The position numbers were made by a program, and so were the translations under genes. Shown here in pieces: positions 1-8,470 of a stretch of 64,000 nucleotides of DNA. The stretch comes from Geodermatophilus normandii. Lineage in GTDB: Bacteria; Actinomycetota; Actinomycetes; Mycobacteriales; Geodermatophilaceae. The notes under the pieces were generated by a model. The model made no database searches. It saw nothing but the letters and a program-made list of their open reading frames with translations, and had not been told where the DNA came from. The stretch covers positions 1,694,001 through 1,758,000 of the forward strand of contig NZ_QGTX01000001.1 of the NCBI RefSeq assembly GCF_003182485.1, read 5' to 3'. The stretch's first letter is position 1. Every line of letters begins with the position of its first letter.

Positions 1-860
1 CACCTGGTGCTCTCGCCGCTGCACCACTCGGCGCCGCTGCGCTTCGCCGTGCACACGCTGCTGGCCGGCGGCGAGGTGCTGCTGCCCGGCCCGTTCGACG
101 CCGACCGCGCCGCCGCCACGATCACCCGGCTCGGCCCCACGACGACGTTCTGCGTGCCCACGCACCTGCGCCGGCTGGTGGCCCGCGACGACGTCGACTG
201 GTCGTCCTTCCGCCGCCTGGTGCACGCCGGCGCGCCCTGCCCCGAGCCGCTCAAGCGGGCGGTGCTCGGCGCGCTCCCGGCCGGCGGCGTGTGGGAGTTC
301 TACGGGTCCACCGAGGCGCAGTTCACCGTCTGCTCGCCGGAGGACTGGCGGGCGCACCCCGGCAGCGTCGGCCGCGCGCGGCCCGGCCGGCGGCTGGAGG
401 CCGACGAGGGCGGGCAGCTGTGGTGCGCGGTGCCGCGGTGGGCGCGCTTCGAGTACTGGCGCGCGCCGGAGAAGACCGCGGCCGCCTGGCGGGGCGACCT
501 GGTCACCGTGGGCGACCTCGGCCGCGTCGACGACGACGGCACCGTCTGGCTCGACGGCCGGCGCGAGGACCTGGTGATCTCCGGCGGGGTGAACGTCTAC
601 CCGGCCGAGGTCGAGGCGGTCCTCGACGCGCACCCCGGGGTCGAGGAGAGCGCGGTGGTCGGCGTCCCGGACGAGGACTGGGGCCAGCGGGTGGTCGCCG
701 CCTACGTGGGCAGCGCCGACCCCGCCGACCTCGGGCCTGGGCGCGTGAGCGGCTCTCCCCGGCCAAGCGGCCCAAGAGCCTGCACCCGCTGGGCGAGCTG
801 CCCCGCACCTCCACGGGCAAGGTGCGCCGCCTCGACCTCCCGGGGGTCCTCGGGCTGTGA
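1..860 (+). pseudogene. Acyl-CoA/AMP-forming ligase, 5'-truncated by the window edge and frameshifted
   Basis: C-terminal part of an ANL-superfamily ligase, which activates a carboxylic acid with ATP and forms the acyl-CoA. Visible landmarks are EFYGSTEAQ (A5-like motif), the GDLGRVDDDGTVWLDGRREDLVISGG adenylate/hinge region (in shorter form GDLGRVDDDG then RREDLVISGG near 510-590), and the C-terminal PRTSTGKV motif carrying the catalytic Lys. The frame changes near 733: the first part reads in frame 1 up to ADPADL, and the remainder (RAWARERLSPAKRPK to the stop at 860) is in frame 3. Adding one base to the C/G run restores a normal C-terminus. The stop overlaps the GTG start of the next gene, so the pair is probably co-translated. 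The N-terminal half lies outside the window. Substrate unknown. Confidence 0.85.
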
Positions 861-2385
861 CCTCGGAGTGGGACGTCGTCGTGGTGGGTGCCGGGTCGGC
901 CGGCTGCGCGCTGGCGGCCCGCCTCGCCGACGCCGGCCGCTGGGTCCTGCTGCTGGAGGCCGGCGCCGACCACGCCCGCCCCGACGACTTCCCCGCCGAC
1001 CTGCGCGACGCCGCCACCCTCGCCGCCGCCGTCCCCGGACACCCGGCGAACTGGTCGTTCACCGCCGAGCTCCTCCCGGGCACGACCGCGGCGCTGCCGC
1101 GCGGGCGCGTGGTCGGTGGGTCCAGCACGGTCAACGGCGGCTACTTCGTCCGCGCCACCCCGGCCGACCACGCCGGCTGGGCCGCGGCCGGCAACGACCT
1201 GTGGAGCCTCGACGCGACGCTCCCGGCCTGGCGCCGCCTCGAGGACGACCGGCAGTACGGCGACCGTCCCGGGCACGGCCGCGGCGGGCCGGTGCCGGTG
1301 ACCCGGCCCCCGGCTCCTCCCCGCTCACCGAGGCCCTCGCCGGCGCGGCCGCGGAGCTCGGGTTCCCCGACGAGCCGGACAAGAACGCGGGCGGCCCGCC
1401 CGGTTACGGGCCGGTGCCGCTCAGCGTCGACGGGGGCGTGCGGGTCAACGCGGCGATGGCCTACCTCGCCCCGCGGCGTGGCTCGCCGTCGCTGACCGTC
1501 CGCGGCGGCGTGCGCGTGCGGCGGGTGCTGGTCGAGCGCGGCCGCGCCGTCGGCGTGGACACCGACGCCGGGCCCGTGCGCGCCTCCGAGGTCGTGCTGT
1601 CGGCCGGCGCCGTCGGCTCGCCCCACCTGCTGCTGCTGTCGGGGATCGGCCCCGCGGCCGACCTGCGCGCGTCCGGACTCGGCGTCGTCGCCGACGTCCC
1701 GGCGGTCGGCGCCGGCCTGTCGGACCACCCGCTCGTGTACCTGCCGTGGGTGCCGGTGGACGGGCTCCCCGACGGCGACTGGCCGCTGCCGCTGCACGGG
1801 TCGCTCGACGCGACGTCGTCGGACTCCCCCGTGCCGGGCGACCTCGAGGTGCTGCCGTGGCTGCGGCCCTGGGCGCGCGTGCTCCCCGGCGGCGGTGGGG
1901 ACGACCGCACGCTCTCGCTGGCCGCCGGCCTCTTCCGCGAGGAGAGCCGCGGGCACCTGACGCTGGCCTCCGCCGACCCCGCCGCCGCCCCGCGGATCGC
2001 GCACGGCTACCTGGCGACAGCGGCCGACCGGCGGCGGCTGCGCGAGGCCGTCCGGCTGGCCGCGGCGCTGCTGCGCACCCGCGCGCTGGCGCCGCTCGTG
2101 GCGGCCCGCCCCGCCCCCGCCGACGACGTCCTCGCCGACGACGCCGCCCTCGACGGCTGGATCCGGGCCTCCCTGGCGACCGCCCAGCACCTCGCCGGCA
2201 GCGCCCGGATGGGCGGCGACGGCGACGCCGGCGCGGTCGTCGACCAGCACCTGCGGGTCCGCGGGGTCGAGGGCCTGCGGGTGGCCGACACCTCCGTGCT
2301 CCCCGAGGTGCCCACGCGCGGGCCCGCGGCCACCGCGGTCATGGTCGGGGAGCGCGCCGCGGAGCTGATGACCGGAGGCGCCTGA
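857..2385 (+). pseudogene. GMC-family FAD oxidoreductase (choline/alcohol dehydrogenase-like), frameshifted
   Basis: Glucose-methanol-choline oxidoreductases oxidise alcohols using FAD. The N-terminus has the dinucleotide motif VVGAGSAGCALAARLA (residues ~6-21) and the GMC signature region RGRVVGGSSTVNGG. The C-terminal half has the second signature (LSAGAVGSPHLLLLSGIGP) and the active-site region HLAGSARMG followed by VADTSVLPEVPTRGP. The start (GTG at 857) overlaps the TGA of the ligase. Frame 2 runs to about 1307-1311 and the rest is in frame 1. One extra C in that C-run restores a continuous protein of about 509 residues, normal for the family. The neighbours suggest a catabolic operon in which an alcohol is oxidised and the acid is then activated. 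Whether the break is real or a base-calling error cannot be settled here. Confidence 0.88.
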
Positions 2386-2471
2386 CCCCGGTGCGACGCC
2401 GATCACACGACCGATAGCTTCCCGGTGCCCGCCCGGCACCGGCGCCGGGCGACCACTCGCGAGGAGGACCC

Positions 2472-3458
2472 GTGCCGCAGGTCCAGACAGTCAATGGCCC
2501 CGTCGACACCGCCGAGCTCGGTACGACCCTCATGCACGAGCACGTGTTCGTGCTGACCGCCGACATCCAGCAGAACTACCCCGAGGAGTGGGGCAGCGAG
2601 GACGACCGGGTCGCCGACGCCGTCCGGCGGCTGACGGAGCTGGCCGGGGTGGGCGTGCGGACGATCGTCGACCCGACCGTGATCGGGCTGGGCCGCTACA
2701 TCCCGCGGATCCAGCGCATCGCCGAGCAGGTCGACCTCAACATCGTCGTCGCCACCGGCTGCTACACCTACGACGACGTCCCGTTCTTCTTCCACCACCG
2801 CGGCCCGGCCCTCAACGAGGCGGTCGGCGCCGAGGTGCCCGACCCGATGGTCGACATGTTCGTCGGCGACATCACCGACGGGATCGCGGGCACCGGCGTG
2901 CGGGCCGGACTGCTCAAGTGCGCCATCGACCGCCAGGGCCTGACGGCCGGCGTGGAGCGGGTCATGCGCGCCGTCGCCCAGGCCCACCGCGCCACCGGCA
3001 CGCCGATCACCGTGCACACCCACCCGGGCAGCCACACCGGCCTGGAGGTGCAGAAGGTGATGACCGACGAGGGCGTGGACCCGCGGCGGGTCGTCCTCGG
3101 CCACAGCGGCGACACCACCGACGCCGACCACCTCACCGAGCTCGCCGAAGCCGGCTTCGTGCTGGGCATGGACCGCTTCGGGATCAACCTGGACACGACG
3201 TTCGAGGCGCGGGCCGACGTCGTCGTGGAGATGTGCCGCCGCGGCTTCGCCGGGCAGATGGTGCTCTCGCAGGACGCCTCCTGCTACATCGACTGGCTGG
3301 CCCCCGGCGTCATGGACCTGCTGCCGCAGTGGCACTACACGCACATCCACGAGGACGTGCTGCCCTACCTGCGCGAGCACGGGGTGACCGACGAGCAGAT
3401 CACCACCATGCTCGTGGACGTCCCCCGCCGGTACTTCGAGGACACCGGGACGTACTGA
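2472..3458 (+). CDS. Phosphotriesterase-family metal-dependent hydrolase
   Basis: Member of the amidohydrolase-superfamily PTE group (aryldialkylphosphatase-related; many members are lactonases). Features visible are the N-terminal metal-binding LMHEHVF (HxH type, residues ~17-23), the conserved GHSGDT segment with a metal/active-site His, and MDRFG near residue 236. HTHPGSHTG supplies another likely metal-ligand His. The 328-residue length is normal for the family. GTG start at 2472 follows GAGGAGGA at 2461-2468 with 3 nt spacing, so the start is well supported. Its TGA overlaps the next gene's ATG (TGATG), giving tight coupling to the acyl-CoA ligase. In this context a lactonase or esterase role that yields a carboxylic acid for ligation is more likely than organophosphate hydrolysis; that is inference. 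Confidence 0.85.
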   Translation: MPQVQTVNGPVDTAELGTTLMHEHVFVLTADIQQNYPEEWGSEDDRVADAVRRLTELAGVGVRTIVDPTVIGLGRYIPRIQRIAEQVDLNIVVATGCYTYDDVPFFFHHRGPALNEAVGAEVPDPMVDMFVGDITDGIAGTGVRAGLLKCAIDRQGLTAGVERVMRAVAQAHRATGTPITVHTHPGSHTGLEVQKVMTDEGVDPRRVVLGHSGDTTDADHLTELAEAGFVLGMDRFGINLDTTFEARADVVVEMCRRGFAGQMVLSQDASCYIDWLAPGVMDLLPQWHYTHIHEDVLPYLREHGVTDEQITTMLVDVPRRYFEDTGTY

Positions 3459-4972
3459 TGGTCCCGTACCCCTTCGACGAGAGCGGCGTCGAGCGCGACG
3501 CCGCGGGCGTGAAGCACTACACCGACCTGCCCGACTCCGTCGTCGCGATGGTGCGGGCCTCGGTCGACCGCGACCCCGGCGGCGAGGCCGTCGTCGAGGT
3601 CGACGGGCCCCGGCTGACCTTCCGGGAGCTGTGGGACGGCGCGGCGCGCGTGGCCGGCGGGCTGCGCGCGGCCGGTGTCGGCCGCGGCGACCGCGTGGCG
3701 ATCCGGCTGGGCAACGGCGCGGACTGGGTGCTCGGCTTCCTCGGCACGCTGCTCGCCGGCGGCGTGGCGGTGCCGGTGAACACCCGGTTCACCGACGCGG
3801 AGGCGCAGTACGTCGTCGACGACAGCGGCGCCCGGGTGGTGCTCGCGCCGGGGGCCCCGCTGCCCGACGGCGACCCGTACGCGGAGGAGGGACTGTCCCG
3901 GTCGGACCTCGCGGCGATCTTCTACACCTCGGGGACCACCGGCTTCCCCAAGGGCGCGATGACCAGCCACGAGAACTTCCTGACCAACACCGAGAACGCG
4001 CGGCGGGTGGTCGGGCTGGGCCGCGAGGACCCGTCGCTGCGCAACCTGATCAGCGTGCCGCTGTTCCACGTCACCGGCTGCAACAGCCAGCTGCTGCCCG
4101 CGCTGCAGAGCGGGGCGGCGGCGGTGGTGATGCCGGCGTTCGAGGTGGGCCGGTTCCTGCAGGTGATCCCGGAGGAGCGGATCGCCGTGGTCACCTCGGT
4201 GCCCGCGGTGTTCTGGCTGGCGGTCAACCAGCCGGCCTTCGCCGACGTCGACGTCACCGGGGTGCGGTTCGCCACCTACGGCGGGGCGCCGATCGCCCCC
4301 GAGCTGGTGGCGCGGATCAAGGAGGCGTTCCCGTCGGCGCAGGTCGGCAACGGCTTCGGGCTGTCGGAGACGTCGTCGATCTCGACGTTCCTGCCGCACG
4401 CCCACGCCGGCACGCACGCCGACTCGGTCGGCTTCCCCGCCCCCGTGGTCGACCTCCGGCTCGAGGGCGTCGACCCCGCGACCGGCGTCGGCGAGCTGCT
4501 CATCCGCGGCGCCAACGTGGTGCAGGGCTACTGGAACAAGCCGGAGGCGACCGCCCAGGCCTTCACCGGCGGCTGGCTGCACTCCGGTGACCTCGCGCGC
4601 ATCGACGACGACGGCTTCACCTACGTCGTCGACCGGGCCAAGGACATGATCAACCGCGGCGGCGAGAACGTGTACTGCGTCGAGGTGGAGAACGCGCTGG
4701 CGGCCGCCCCCGGCGTCTTCGAGGTCGCCGTCGTCGGGGTGCCCGACCCGGTGATGGGGGAGAAGGTGGGCGCCGTCGTGGTGCCGGTACCGGGCACCGA
4801 GCTCGACGTCGAGGCGTTCATGGGCCACGCCCGCGAGCACCTGGCCGACTTCAAGGTGCCGCAGTTCGTGTCGGTGCGGACGGCGGTGCTGCCGCGCAAC
4901 CCCGGCGGCAAGGTGCTCAAGCCGGTGCTGCGCGCGGAGTCGCAGTGGGAGCCGGTGAGCCGGCGGGGGTGA
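3458..4972 (+). CDS. AMP-dependent acyl-CoA synthetase/ligase
   Basis: Complete ANL-superfamily acyl-CoA ligase of 504 residues. The P-loop-like motif IFYTSGTTGFPKGAM lies near residues 152-166, GFGLSETS (A5) near 302, GWLHSGDLARIDDDGF (A7) near 370, DRAKDMINRGGENVY (A8 hinge) near 388, and the C-terminal Lys motif PRNPGGKVLK near 478. ATG 3458 overlaps the preceding TGA. Together with the first ligase, the GMC oxidoreductase and the PTE-family hydrolase it forms a unidirectional operon, probably degrading an unidentified ester, lactone or alcohol through CoA thioesters. The N-terminal linker (residues ~125-150) is short for the family but all core motifs are present. Substrate cannot be deduced. 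Confidence 0.9.
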   Translation: MVPYPFDESGVERDAAGVKHYTDLPDSVVAMVRASVDRDPGGEAVVEVDGPRLTFRELWDGAARVAGGLRAAGVGRGDRVAIRLGNGADWVLGFLGTLLAGGVAVPVNTRFTDAEAQYVVDDSGARVVLAPGAPLPDGDPYAEEGLSRSDLAAIFYTSGTTGFPKGAMTSHENFLTNTENARRVVGLGREDPSLRNLISVPLFHVTGCNSQLLPALQSGAAAVVMPAFEVGRFLQVIPEERIAVVTSVPAVFWLAVNQPAFADVDVTGVRFATYGGAPIAPELVARIKEAFPSAQVGNGFGLSETSSISTFLPHAHAGTHADSVGFPAPVVDLRLEGVDPATGVGELLIRGANVVQGYWNKPEATAQAFTGGWLHSGDLARIDDDGFTYVVDRAKDMINRGGENVYCVEVENALAAAPGVFEVAVVGVPDPVMGEKVGAVVVPVPGTELDVEAFMGHAREHLADFKVPQFVSVRTAVLPRNPGGKVLKPVLRAESQWEPVSRRG

Positions 4973-4979
4973 ACGGGTC

Positions 4980-5013
4980 GTCCCGGCGGCGCGCTCGTCG
5001 CAGCCGCCGGGAC
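4980..5013. terminator. Bidirectional hairpin terminator candidate
   Basis: Perfect 11-bp inverted repeat (4980-4990 with 5003-5013) and a 12-nt loop, lying 7 nt after the acyl-CoA ligase stop and 18 nt beyond the end of the convergent small membrane gene. There is no T-tract, as is common in high-GC actinobacteria. Confidence 0.65.
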
Positions 5014-5031
5014 GCCGGACCAGGGGCCCGG

Positions 5032-5247
5032 TCAGCGGACCGGGCGGATCTCCGACGTCGTCGTGCTGGTCAGCGGCGACCAGGCGTCGGGGTGCGGGCG
5101 GCCGGCGTCGGCCACCCAGCCGGCGGACCGCTCGCCGGGCCGGGGGGCGCTGCGGGGAGCGGGCCGGGAGCTCAGGGCGACGATCAGGGCGAGCAGCAGC
5201 ACCAACCCGGCGAGGACCCCGCCGGTGACCAGGAGCGTCGTGAGCAC
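5032..5247 (-). CDS. Small single-pass membrane protein, unknown function
   Basis: 71 residues starting from GTG 5247. An N-terminal hydrophobic segment (residues ~2-27, LLVTGGVLAGLVLLLALIV) is followed by an Arg/Pro-rich, probably cytosolic tail. It ends against a shared terminator with the upstream plus-strand operon. No strong ribosome binding site is visible, and short size limits certainty. The hydrophobic/charged partition and isolated position argue for a real gene. No family recognised. Confidence 0.5.
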   Translation of the reverse strand: MLTTLLVTGGVLAGLVLLLALIVALSSRPAPRSAPRPGERSAGWVADAGRPHPDAWSPLTSTTTSEIRPVR

Positions 5248-5378
5248 TCACTGAACGTATGCGGCGGACCGCTCCGTGTCACAGGCAAGGAACGACGGAC
5301 ATCGCGGACGACACCGGCAGGTCCTGCCGGTTGACGCACCGGGCGTGCGCGCTCCCGTGCGGCGGGTAGAGGGCGGGC

Positions 5379-6062
5379 ATGGCGGACCTCGCGACCCTGG
5401 CCGGGCGACTGGCCGCGGTGCCCCTCGGCACCCTGGCCCGGCGGCGCGACGGCAAGCCGATGCACCCGCGGGGTGCCGTCCTCTCGGCCGTCGTGGAACG
5501 GACCGGCGTGCCCGGCGACTGGGGTGTCCGCTGGCTGGAGGAGCAGGCCCGCGAGGCCGCCGTCGTCCGGCTGTCCCGGGGCGCGGGCCTGCCCGCACCG
5601 CTGCCCGACCTGCTGGGGATGGCCGTCCGGCTGCCCGACGGCGACCGGCCCGTGGACCTGCTGCTGTCCACCACCGGGAGCGGCCGCTGGACCCGCCTCC
5701 TGCCGGTGCCGCGGGTCGGTGCCGCGGTGCCCTACTCGTCGATCATGGGCTACCGGTCGGCCGCCGGGACGCTGCGGCTGGCCGCCGTCCCGGAGCGGCC
5801 GCAGCACCTGCCCTCGGACCCCGGGCCGGTCGCGGCGGCCGCACCCGGGGCGGCGTTCCGGCTGCTCGTCGCGCGCGGCGCGGGGGACTGGGTGCCCTTC
5901 GGCCGGCTGGTGCTCGGGGACCCGGCGCCCGACCTCGACCCCGACCTGCACTTCGACGCCGTCCGCAACCCGCCGCCGGGCCTGCTCGCCGACGGCCCGA
6001 TGGCCCGGTTCCGGGCGCCGGCGTACGCCGCCGCTCAGGAGGGGCGGAGCGGCACCGGCTGA
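5379..6062 (+). CDS. Conserved actinobacterial protein with catalase-fold resemblance
   Basis: 227 residues, starting at ATG 5379 behind GAGGGCGGG. The central stretch VRLSRGAGLP...PDLLGMAVRLPDGDRPVDLLL (residues ~66-95) resembles the region of the catalase-like superfamily where the heme pocket strand and helix lie (compare VRFSxGxG...RGMAVRF in catalases). An N-terminal KPMHPRGAV (residues ~27-35) carries a candidate distal His. Related actinobacterial proteins are often annotated loosely as phosphodiesterase; I see no phosphodiesterase motif. A heme-binding or peroxidase-related role is a hypothesis only. Confidence 0.6.
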   Translation: MADLATLAGRLAAVPLGTLARRRDGKPMHPRGAVLSAVVERTGVPGDWGVRWLEEQAREAAVVRLSRGAGLPAPLPDLLGMAVRLPDGDRPVDLLLSTTGSGRWTRLLPVPRVGAAVPYSSIMGYRSAAGTLRLAAVPERPQHLPSDPGPVAAAAPGAAFRLLVARGAGDWVPFGRLVLGDPAPDLDPDLHFDAVRNPPPGLLADGPMARFRAPAYAAAQEGRSGTG

Positions 6063-6208
6063 GCCCCGTTCGGGTGAGGCGGGCGATAAGGTGAGTCGGC
6101 ACACGGTTGTGCGGCACGATCCTGGGGTATCGGAACTGACCGGAGTTCATCGAAGAGCACCGCCCCTGCTGTCGCAGTGCTCGACCGCAGGAGGAGTGCG
6201 CCCGCCGA

Positions 6209-7225
6209 GTGATGCACGCCCTACCGCCGTCGGCGTCCCCGGCGCGGATCCGGATCGCGACGGTGCCGCACGCCGACCCCTACGTCGACGCCGTCCTGCC
6301 CGCCTCTGCGGTGCGGGTCGGCCCGTGGCACGACCCGAGCCCCTGGCTCGACCCCGCCTACCTCACCGCGCACGCCGGCCTGGTCGACGTCGTCCACGTG
6401 CACGCCGCCTACGGGCACCTGCCCGAGGACGAGGTGGTCAGCTGGACCGAGGCGGTGCGCCGCACCGGCGTGCCGCTGGTCGTCACCGTCCACCAGCTGC
6501 GTGACCCCGCCCAGCCGGCCCGTCACCGGCACGACGCCCACCTGGCCGCGCTGCTGGCCACCGCCGAGGTGGTCCTCACGCTGACCCCGGGGGCGGCCGA
6601 CGAGATCGCCGAGCGCTTCGGGCGGACGGCGATCGTCGTGGCGCACCCGTCGGTCGCCGCCGCCGATCCGGACACCGGCGCCGAGCGGGGGCTGGTGGGC
6701 CTGTCGCTCGGCACCCCGGGGACGGCGGTGCCCGAGCCCGCGGCGATGGTGCGGGCGGCGCTGTCGGGAGCGGTGAGCGGCGGCGGGCGGCTGCGGGTGT
6801 TCCTCGAGCCGGGGCAGGCGCTGCCGGGCGGGGCGGAGCTCGGCCGCGCCGAGGGGCTCGAGGTGGTGACCCGGGACCGGGCGCGCTGGGCCGCGCAACT
6901 GCAGGAGCTGCACGTGGCGGTGCTGCCCGAGCGCTGCGGCACCCACTCGCGCGACCTCGAGGTGTGCCGCGACGTCGGCACGCGGGTCGTGGCCCCCAGC
7001 TGCGGCTGGTTCGCCGACCAGTGGTCCGACGTCGTCGTCTACGGCAACGACGAGGAGCGCGGGTTCGACCCGGTGTCGCTCGGGGTGGCCGTCGGCGCGG
7101 CGCTGGCGCGGCCGATGCCGCGGCCGGCCGACCGGGCCTGGCGCGACGGGCAGCGGGCGGCGGTGCAGGCCGTGCACGAGCAGGTCTACGACCAGGTGGT
7201 GGCCGACCGCGTCGTCCGCGTCTGA
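6209..7225 (+). CDS. Glycosyltransferase-like protein (GT4-type fold)
   Basis: 338 residues with a GT-B style layout. The N-terminal Rossmann half contains DVVHVHAAYGHL and VPLVVTVHQLRDP, the classic GT4 acceptor-domain pattern. ADEIAERFG and VVAHPSV mark the interdomain segment. The C-terminal half has LHVAVLPERCGTHSRDLEVCRDVGTRVVAPSCGWFADQW, resembling the nucleotide-sugar-binding loop with its conserved acidic residue. The start may be GTG 6209 or ATG 6212; AGGAGGA at 6189-6195 is somewhat distant from both. Its 3' end overlaps the convergent GNAT gene by 40 nt. Donor and acceptor are unknown. Confidence 0.75.
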   Translation: MMHALPPSASPARIRIATVPHADPYVDAVLPASAVRVGPWHDPSPWLDPAYLTAHAGLVDVVHVHAAYGHLPEDEVVSWTEAVRRTGVPLVVTVHQLRDPAQPARHRHDAHLAALLATAEVVLTLTPGAADEIAERFGRTAIVVAHPSVAAADPDTGAERGLVGLSLGTPGTAVPEPAAMVRAALSGAVSGGGRLRVFLEPGQALPGGAELGRAEGLEVVTRDRARWAAQLQELHVAVLPERCGTHSRDLEVCRDVGTRVVAPSCGWFADQWSDVVVYGNDEERGFDPVSLGVAVGAALARPMPRPADRAWRDGQRAAVQAVHEQVYDQVVADRVVRV

Positions 7226-7686
7226 GGGATGCGGGCCAGCTCGACGAGCCACAGGCCGGCCAGGACCTCCCGCTCGGCGACCTCCCGGAACCCGGCCTGC
7301 GCGTAGAGCCGGCGGGCCGGGTTGTTGTCGCGGCCGGTGGAGACGGTGACCGGACGGTCCCCGGCCAGCTCGAGGACGGCGGCGACGAGCGCCCGGCCGG
7401 TGCCGCGGCGGGCGTGCGCCGGGTCGACGACGAGGCGGTCGACGTCGATGCCGCCGTCGGTGCCGTCCGTGGACCGCCAGCCCAGGGCGCCGAGGACCGT
7501 CGAGCCCTCGCGCGCCACCAGCCAGGACAGGCCGGCCGACGTCAGGGCGGCCAGGTCCTCCGTGAGCGCGGGGATGCGGTCGTCGCCGATCAGCCGCGCC
7601 TCGACGGCGTAGGCGGCGTGCTGGACCTCGAGCAGCCGGACGGCGAGCGCGGGATCCCGGGCCGGGTCGCGTGCCTCGACGACCAC
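7186..7686 (-). CDS. GNAT-family N-acetyltransferase
   Basis: 166 residues. The acetyl-CoA-binding motif A is visible as DRLVVDPAHARRGTGRALVAAVLEL (residues ~84-108, R/QxxGxG/A type), followed by VTVSTGRDNNPARRLYAQAGFREV, the usual C-terminal GNAT strand and helix. GTG start at 7686. The last 40 nt overlap the 3' end of the convergent glycosyltransferase, so transcription of the two could interfere. Acceptor substrate unknown. Confidence 0.8.
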   Translation of the reverse strand: MVVEARDPARDPALAVRLLEVQHAAYAVEARLIGDDRIPALTEDLAALTSAGLSWLVAREGSTVLGALGWRSTDGTDGGIDVDRLVVDPAHARRGTGRALVAAVLELAGDRPVTVSTGRDNNPARRLYAQAGFREVAEREVLAGLWLVELARIPQTRTTRSATTWS

Positions 7687-7714
7687 CGGGCTCCGTCCGT
7701 GGAGGGAGAGTGTG

Positions 7715-7788
7715 TGGGCAGGGGCGGGGTCGAACCGCCGACCTCTCGCTTTTCAGGCGAGCGCTCGTACCGACTGAGCTACCTGCCC
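7715..7788 (-). tRNA. tRNA-Phe (GAA)
   Basis: Cloverleaf folds on the minus strand: acceptor GGGCAGG/CCTGCCC, D-arm GCTC/GAGC, anticodon loop CTGAAAA (anticodon GAA), T-arm GGCGG-TTCGACC-CCGCC. 74 nt, discriminator A, CCA not encoded. Last of three tRNAs transcribed in the order Glu, Asp, Phe. Confidence 0.97.
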
Positions 7789-7812
7789 CTCCCGGTGACT
7801 CGCACCGGAGAG

Positions 7813-7886
7813 CGACCCTGACGGGACTCGAACCCGCGACCTCCGCCGTGACAGGGCGGCGCGCTAACCAACTGCGCTACAGGGCC
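7813..7886 (-). tRNA. tRNA-Asp (GTC)
   Basis: Minus-strand cloverleaf with acceptor GGCCCTG/CAGGGTC (one G-T pair), D-arm GCGC/GCGC, anticodon loop CTGTCAC (anticodon GTC) and T-loop TTCGAGT. 74 nt, discriminator G as expected for Asp, CCA not encoded. Middle gene of the trio. Confidence 0.97.
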
Positions 7887-7901
7887 TTGCTGTGTACTGC
7901 G

Positions 7902-7974
7902 TGCCCCCAACGGGGTTCGAACCCGTGCTACCGCCTTGAAAGGGCGGCGTCCTGGACCGCTAGACGATGGGGGC
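7902..7974 (-). tRNA. tRNA-Glu (TTC)
   Basis: Minus-strand cloverleaf with acceptor GCCCCCA/TGGGGGC, anticodon loop CTTTCAA (anticodon TTC) and T-loop TTCGAAC. 73 nt, CCA not encoded. First in a Glu-Asp-Phe cluster that is common in actinobacteria; the spacers are 15 and 24 nt, so it is probably one transcript. Confidence 0.97.
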
Positions 7975-8123
7975 TCGTTCTCGCCGGGGGCACCGAGAAC
8001 GATACATGGCCTCCGCGGCGCCCCTGACACCACCCTCCCCCGGGGCGTGGCGGGCGGCGGCACGGACGCGTGCTCCCCGGCGCCGGCCACCCGCGCGCGA
8101 CCCCCGAGGGGCGGGGTCCGCGC

Positions 8124-8447
8124 TCAGTTCAGGCTGGCGGTGAGCTCGACGGAGTCGCCGCTCACGCTGCTGCACTCCAGGGACAGCGGGCCGGCCGCCA
8201 CGGTCTCGCCCTCGCCGCAGGACACGCTGGCCCCCGCGACGGTGATCGACGCCCGGCCGTCCTGCACGCTGCCCAGCGTCACCGTGGTGCCCAGGACGTC
8301 GACCTCGCTGCCCTCGCCGTCGAGCGTGATCGAGCAGGACGAGCCGGAGCAGGAGACGCCGTGCGAGGTGAACGAGCAGCCCGCGACGGGGGCGAGGACG
8401 AGCGCGCCGGCGAGGAGGCCGGCGGCCAGGCGGGGGGTCGTTGCCAT
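8124..8447 (-). CDS. Small secreted lipoprotein, unknown function
   Basis: 107 residues. Signal peptide with lipobox LAPVAGC (Cys ~24), so lipidation and membrane anchoring are expected. The mature part is Ser/Gly/Thr-rich with alternating hydrophobic strands and two further Cys pairs, suggesting a small beta-sandwich. No family recognised. It lies between the tRNA cluster and the metallophosphoesterase on the same strand. Confidence 0.75.
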   Translation of the reverse strand: MATTPRLAAGLLAGALVLAPVAGCSFTSHGVSCSGSSCSITLDGEGSEVDVLGTTVTLGSVQDGRASITVAGASVSCGEGETVAAGPLSLECSSVSGDSVELTASLN

Positions 8448-8470
8448 GCCGCGAGCGTAGGGCGGGCGGC

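Noticed and set aside
7715-7974. tRNA cluster as a phage or island attachment site
   Set aside because: No integrase gene and no duplicated tRNA 3' end were found nearby; the same holds for tRNA-Lys at 15944.
7960-8470. C-terminal extension of the metallophosphoesterase through the lipoprotein gene
   Set aside because: It would overlap a complete lipoprotein gene and tRNA-Glu and is Arg/Pro-rich; one missing base near 8531 explains it better.
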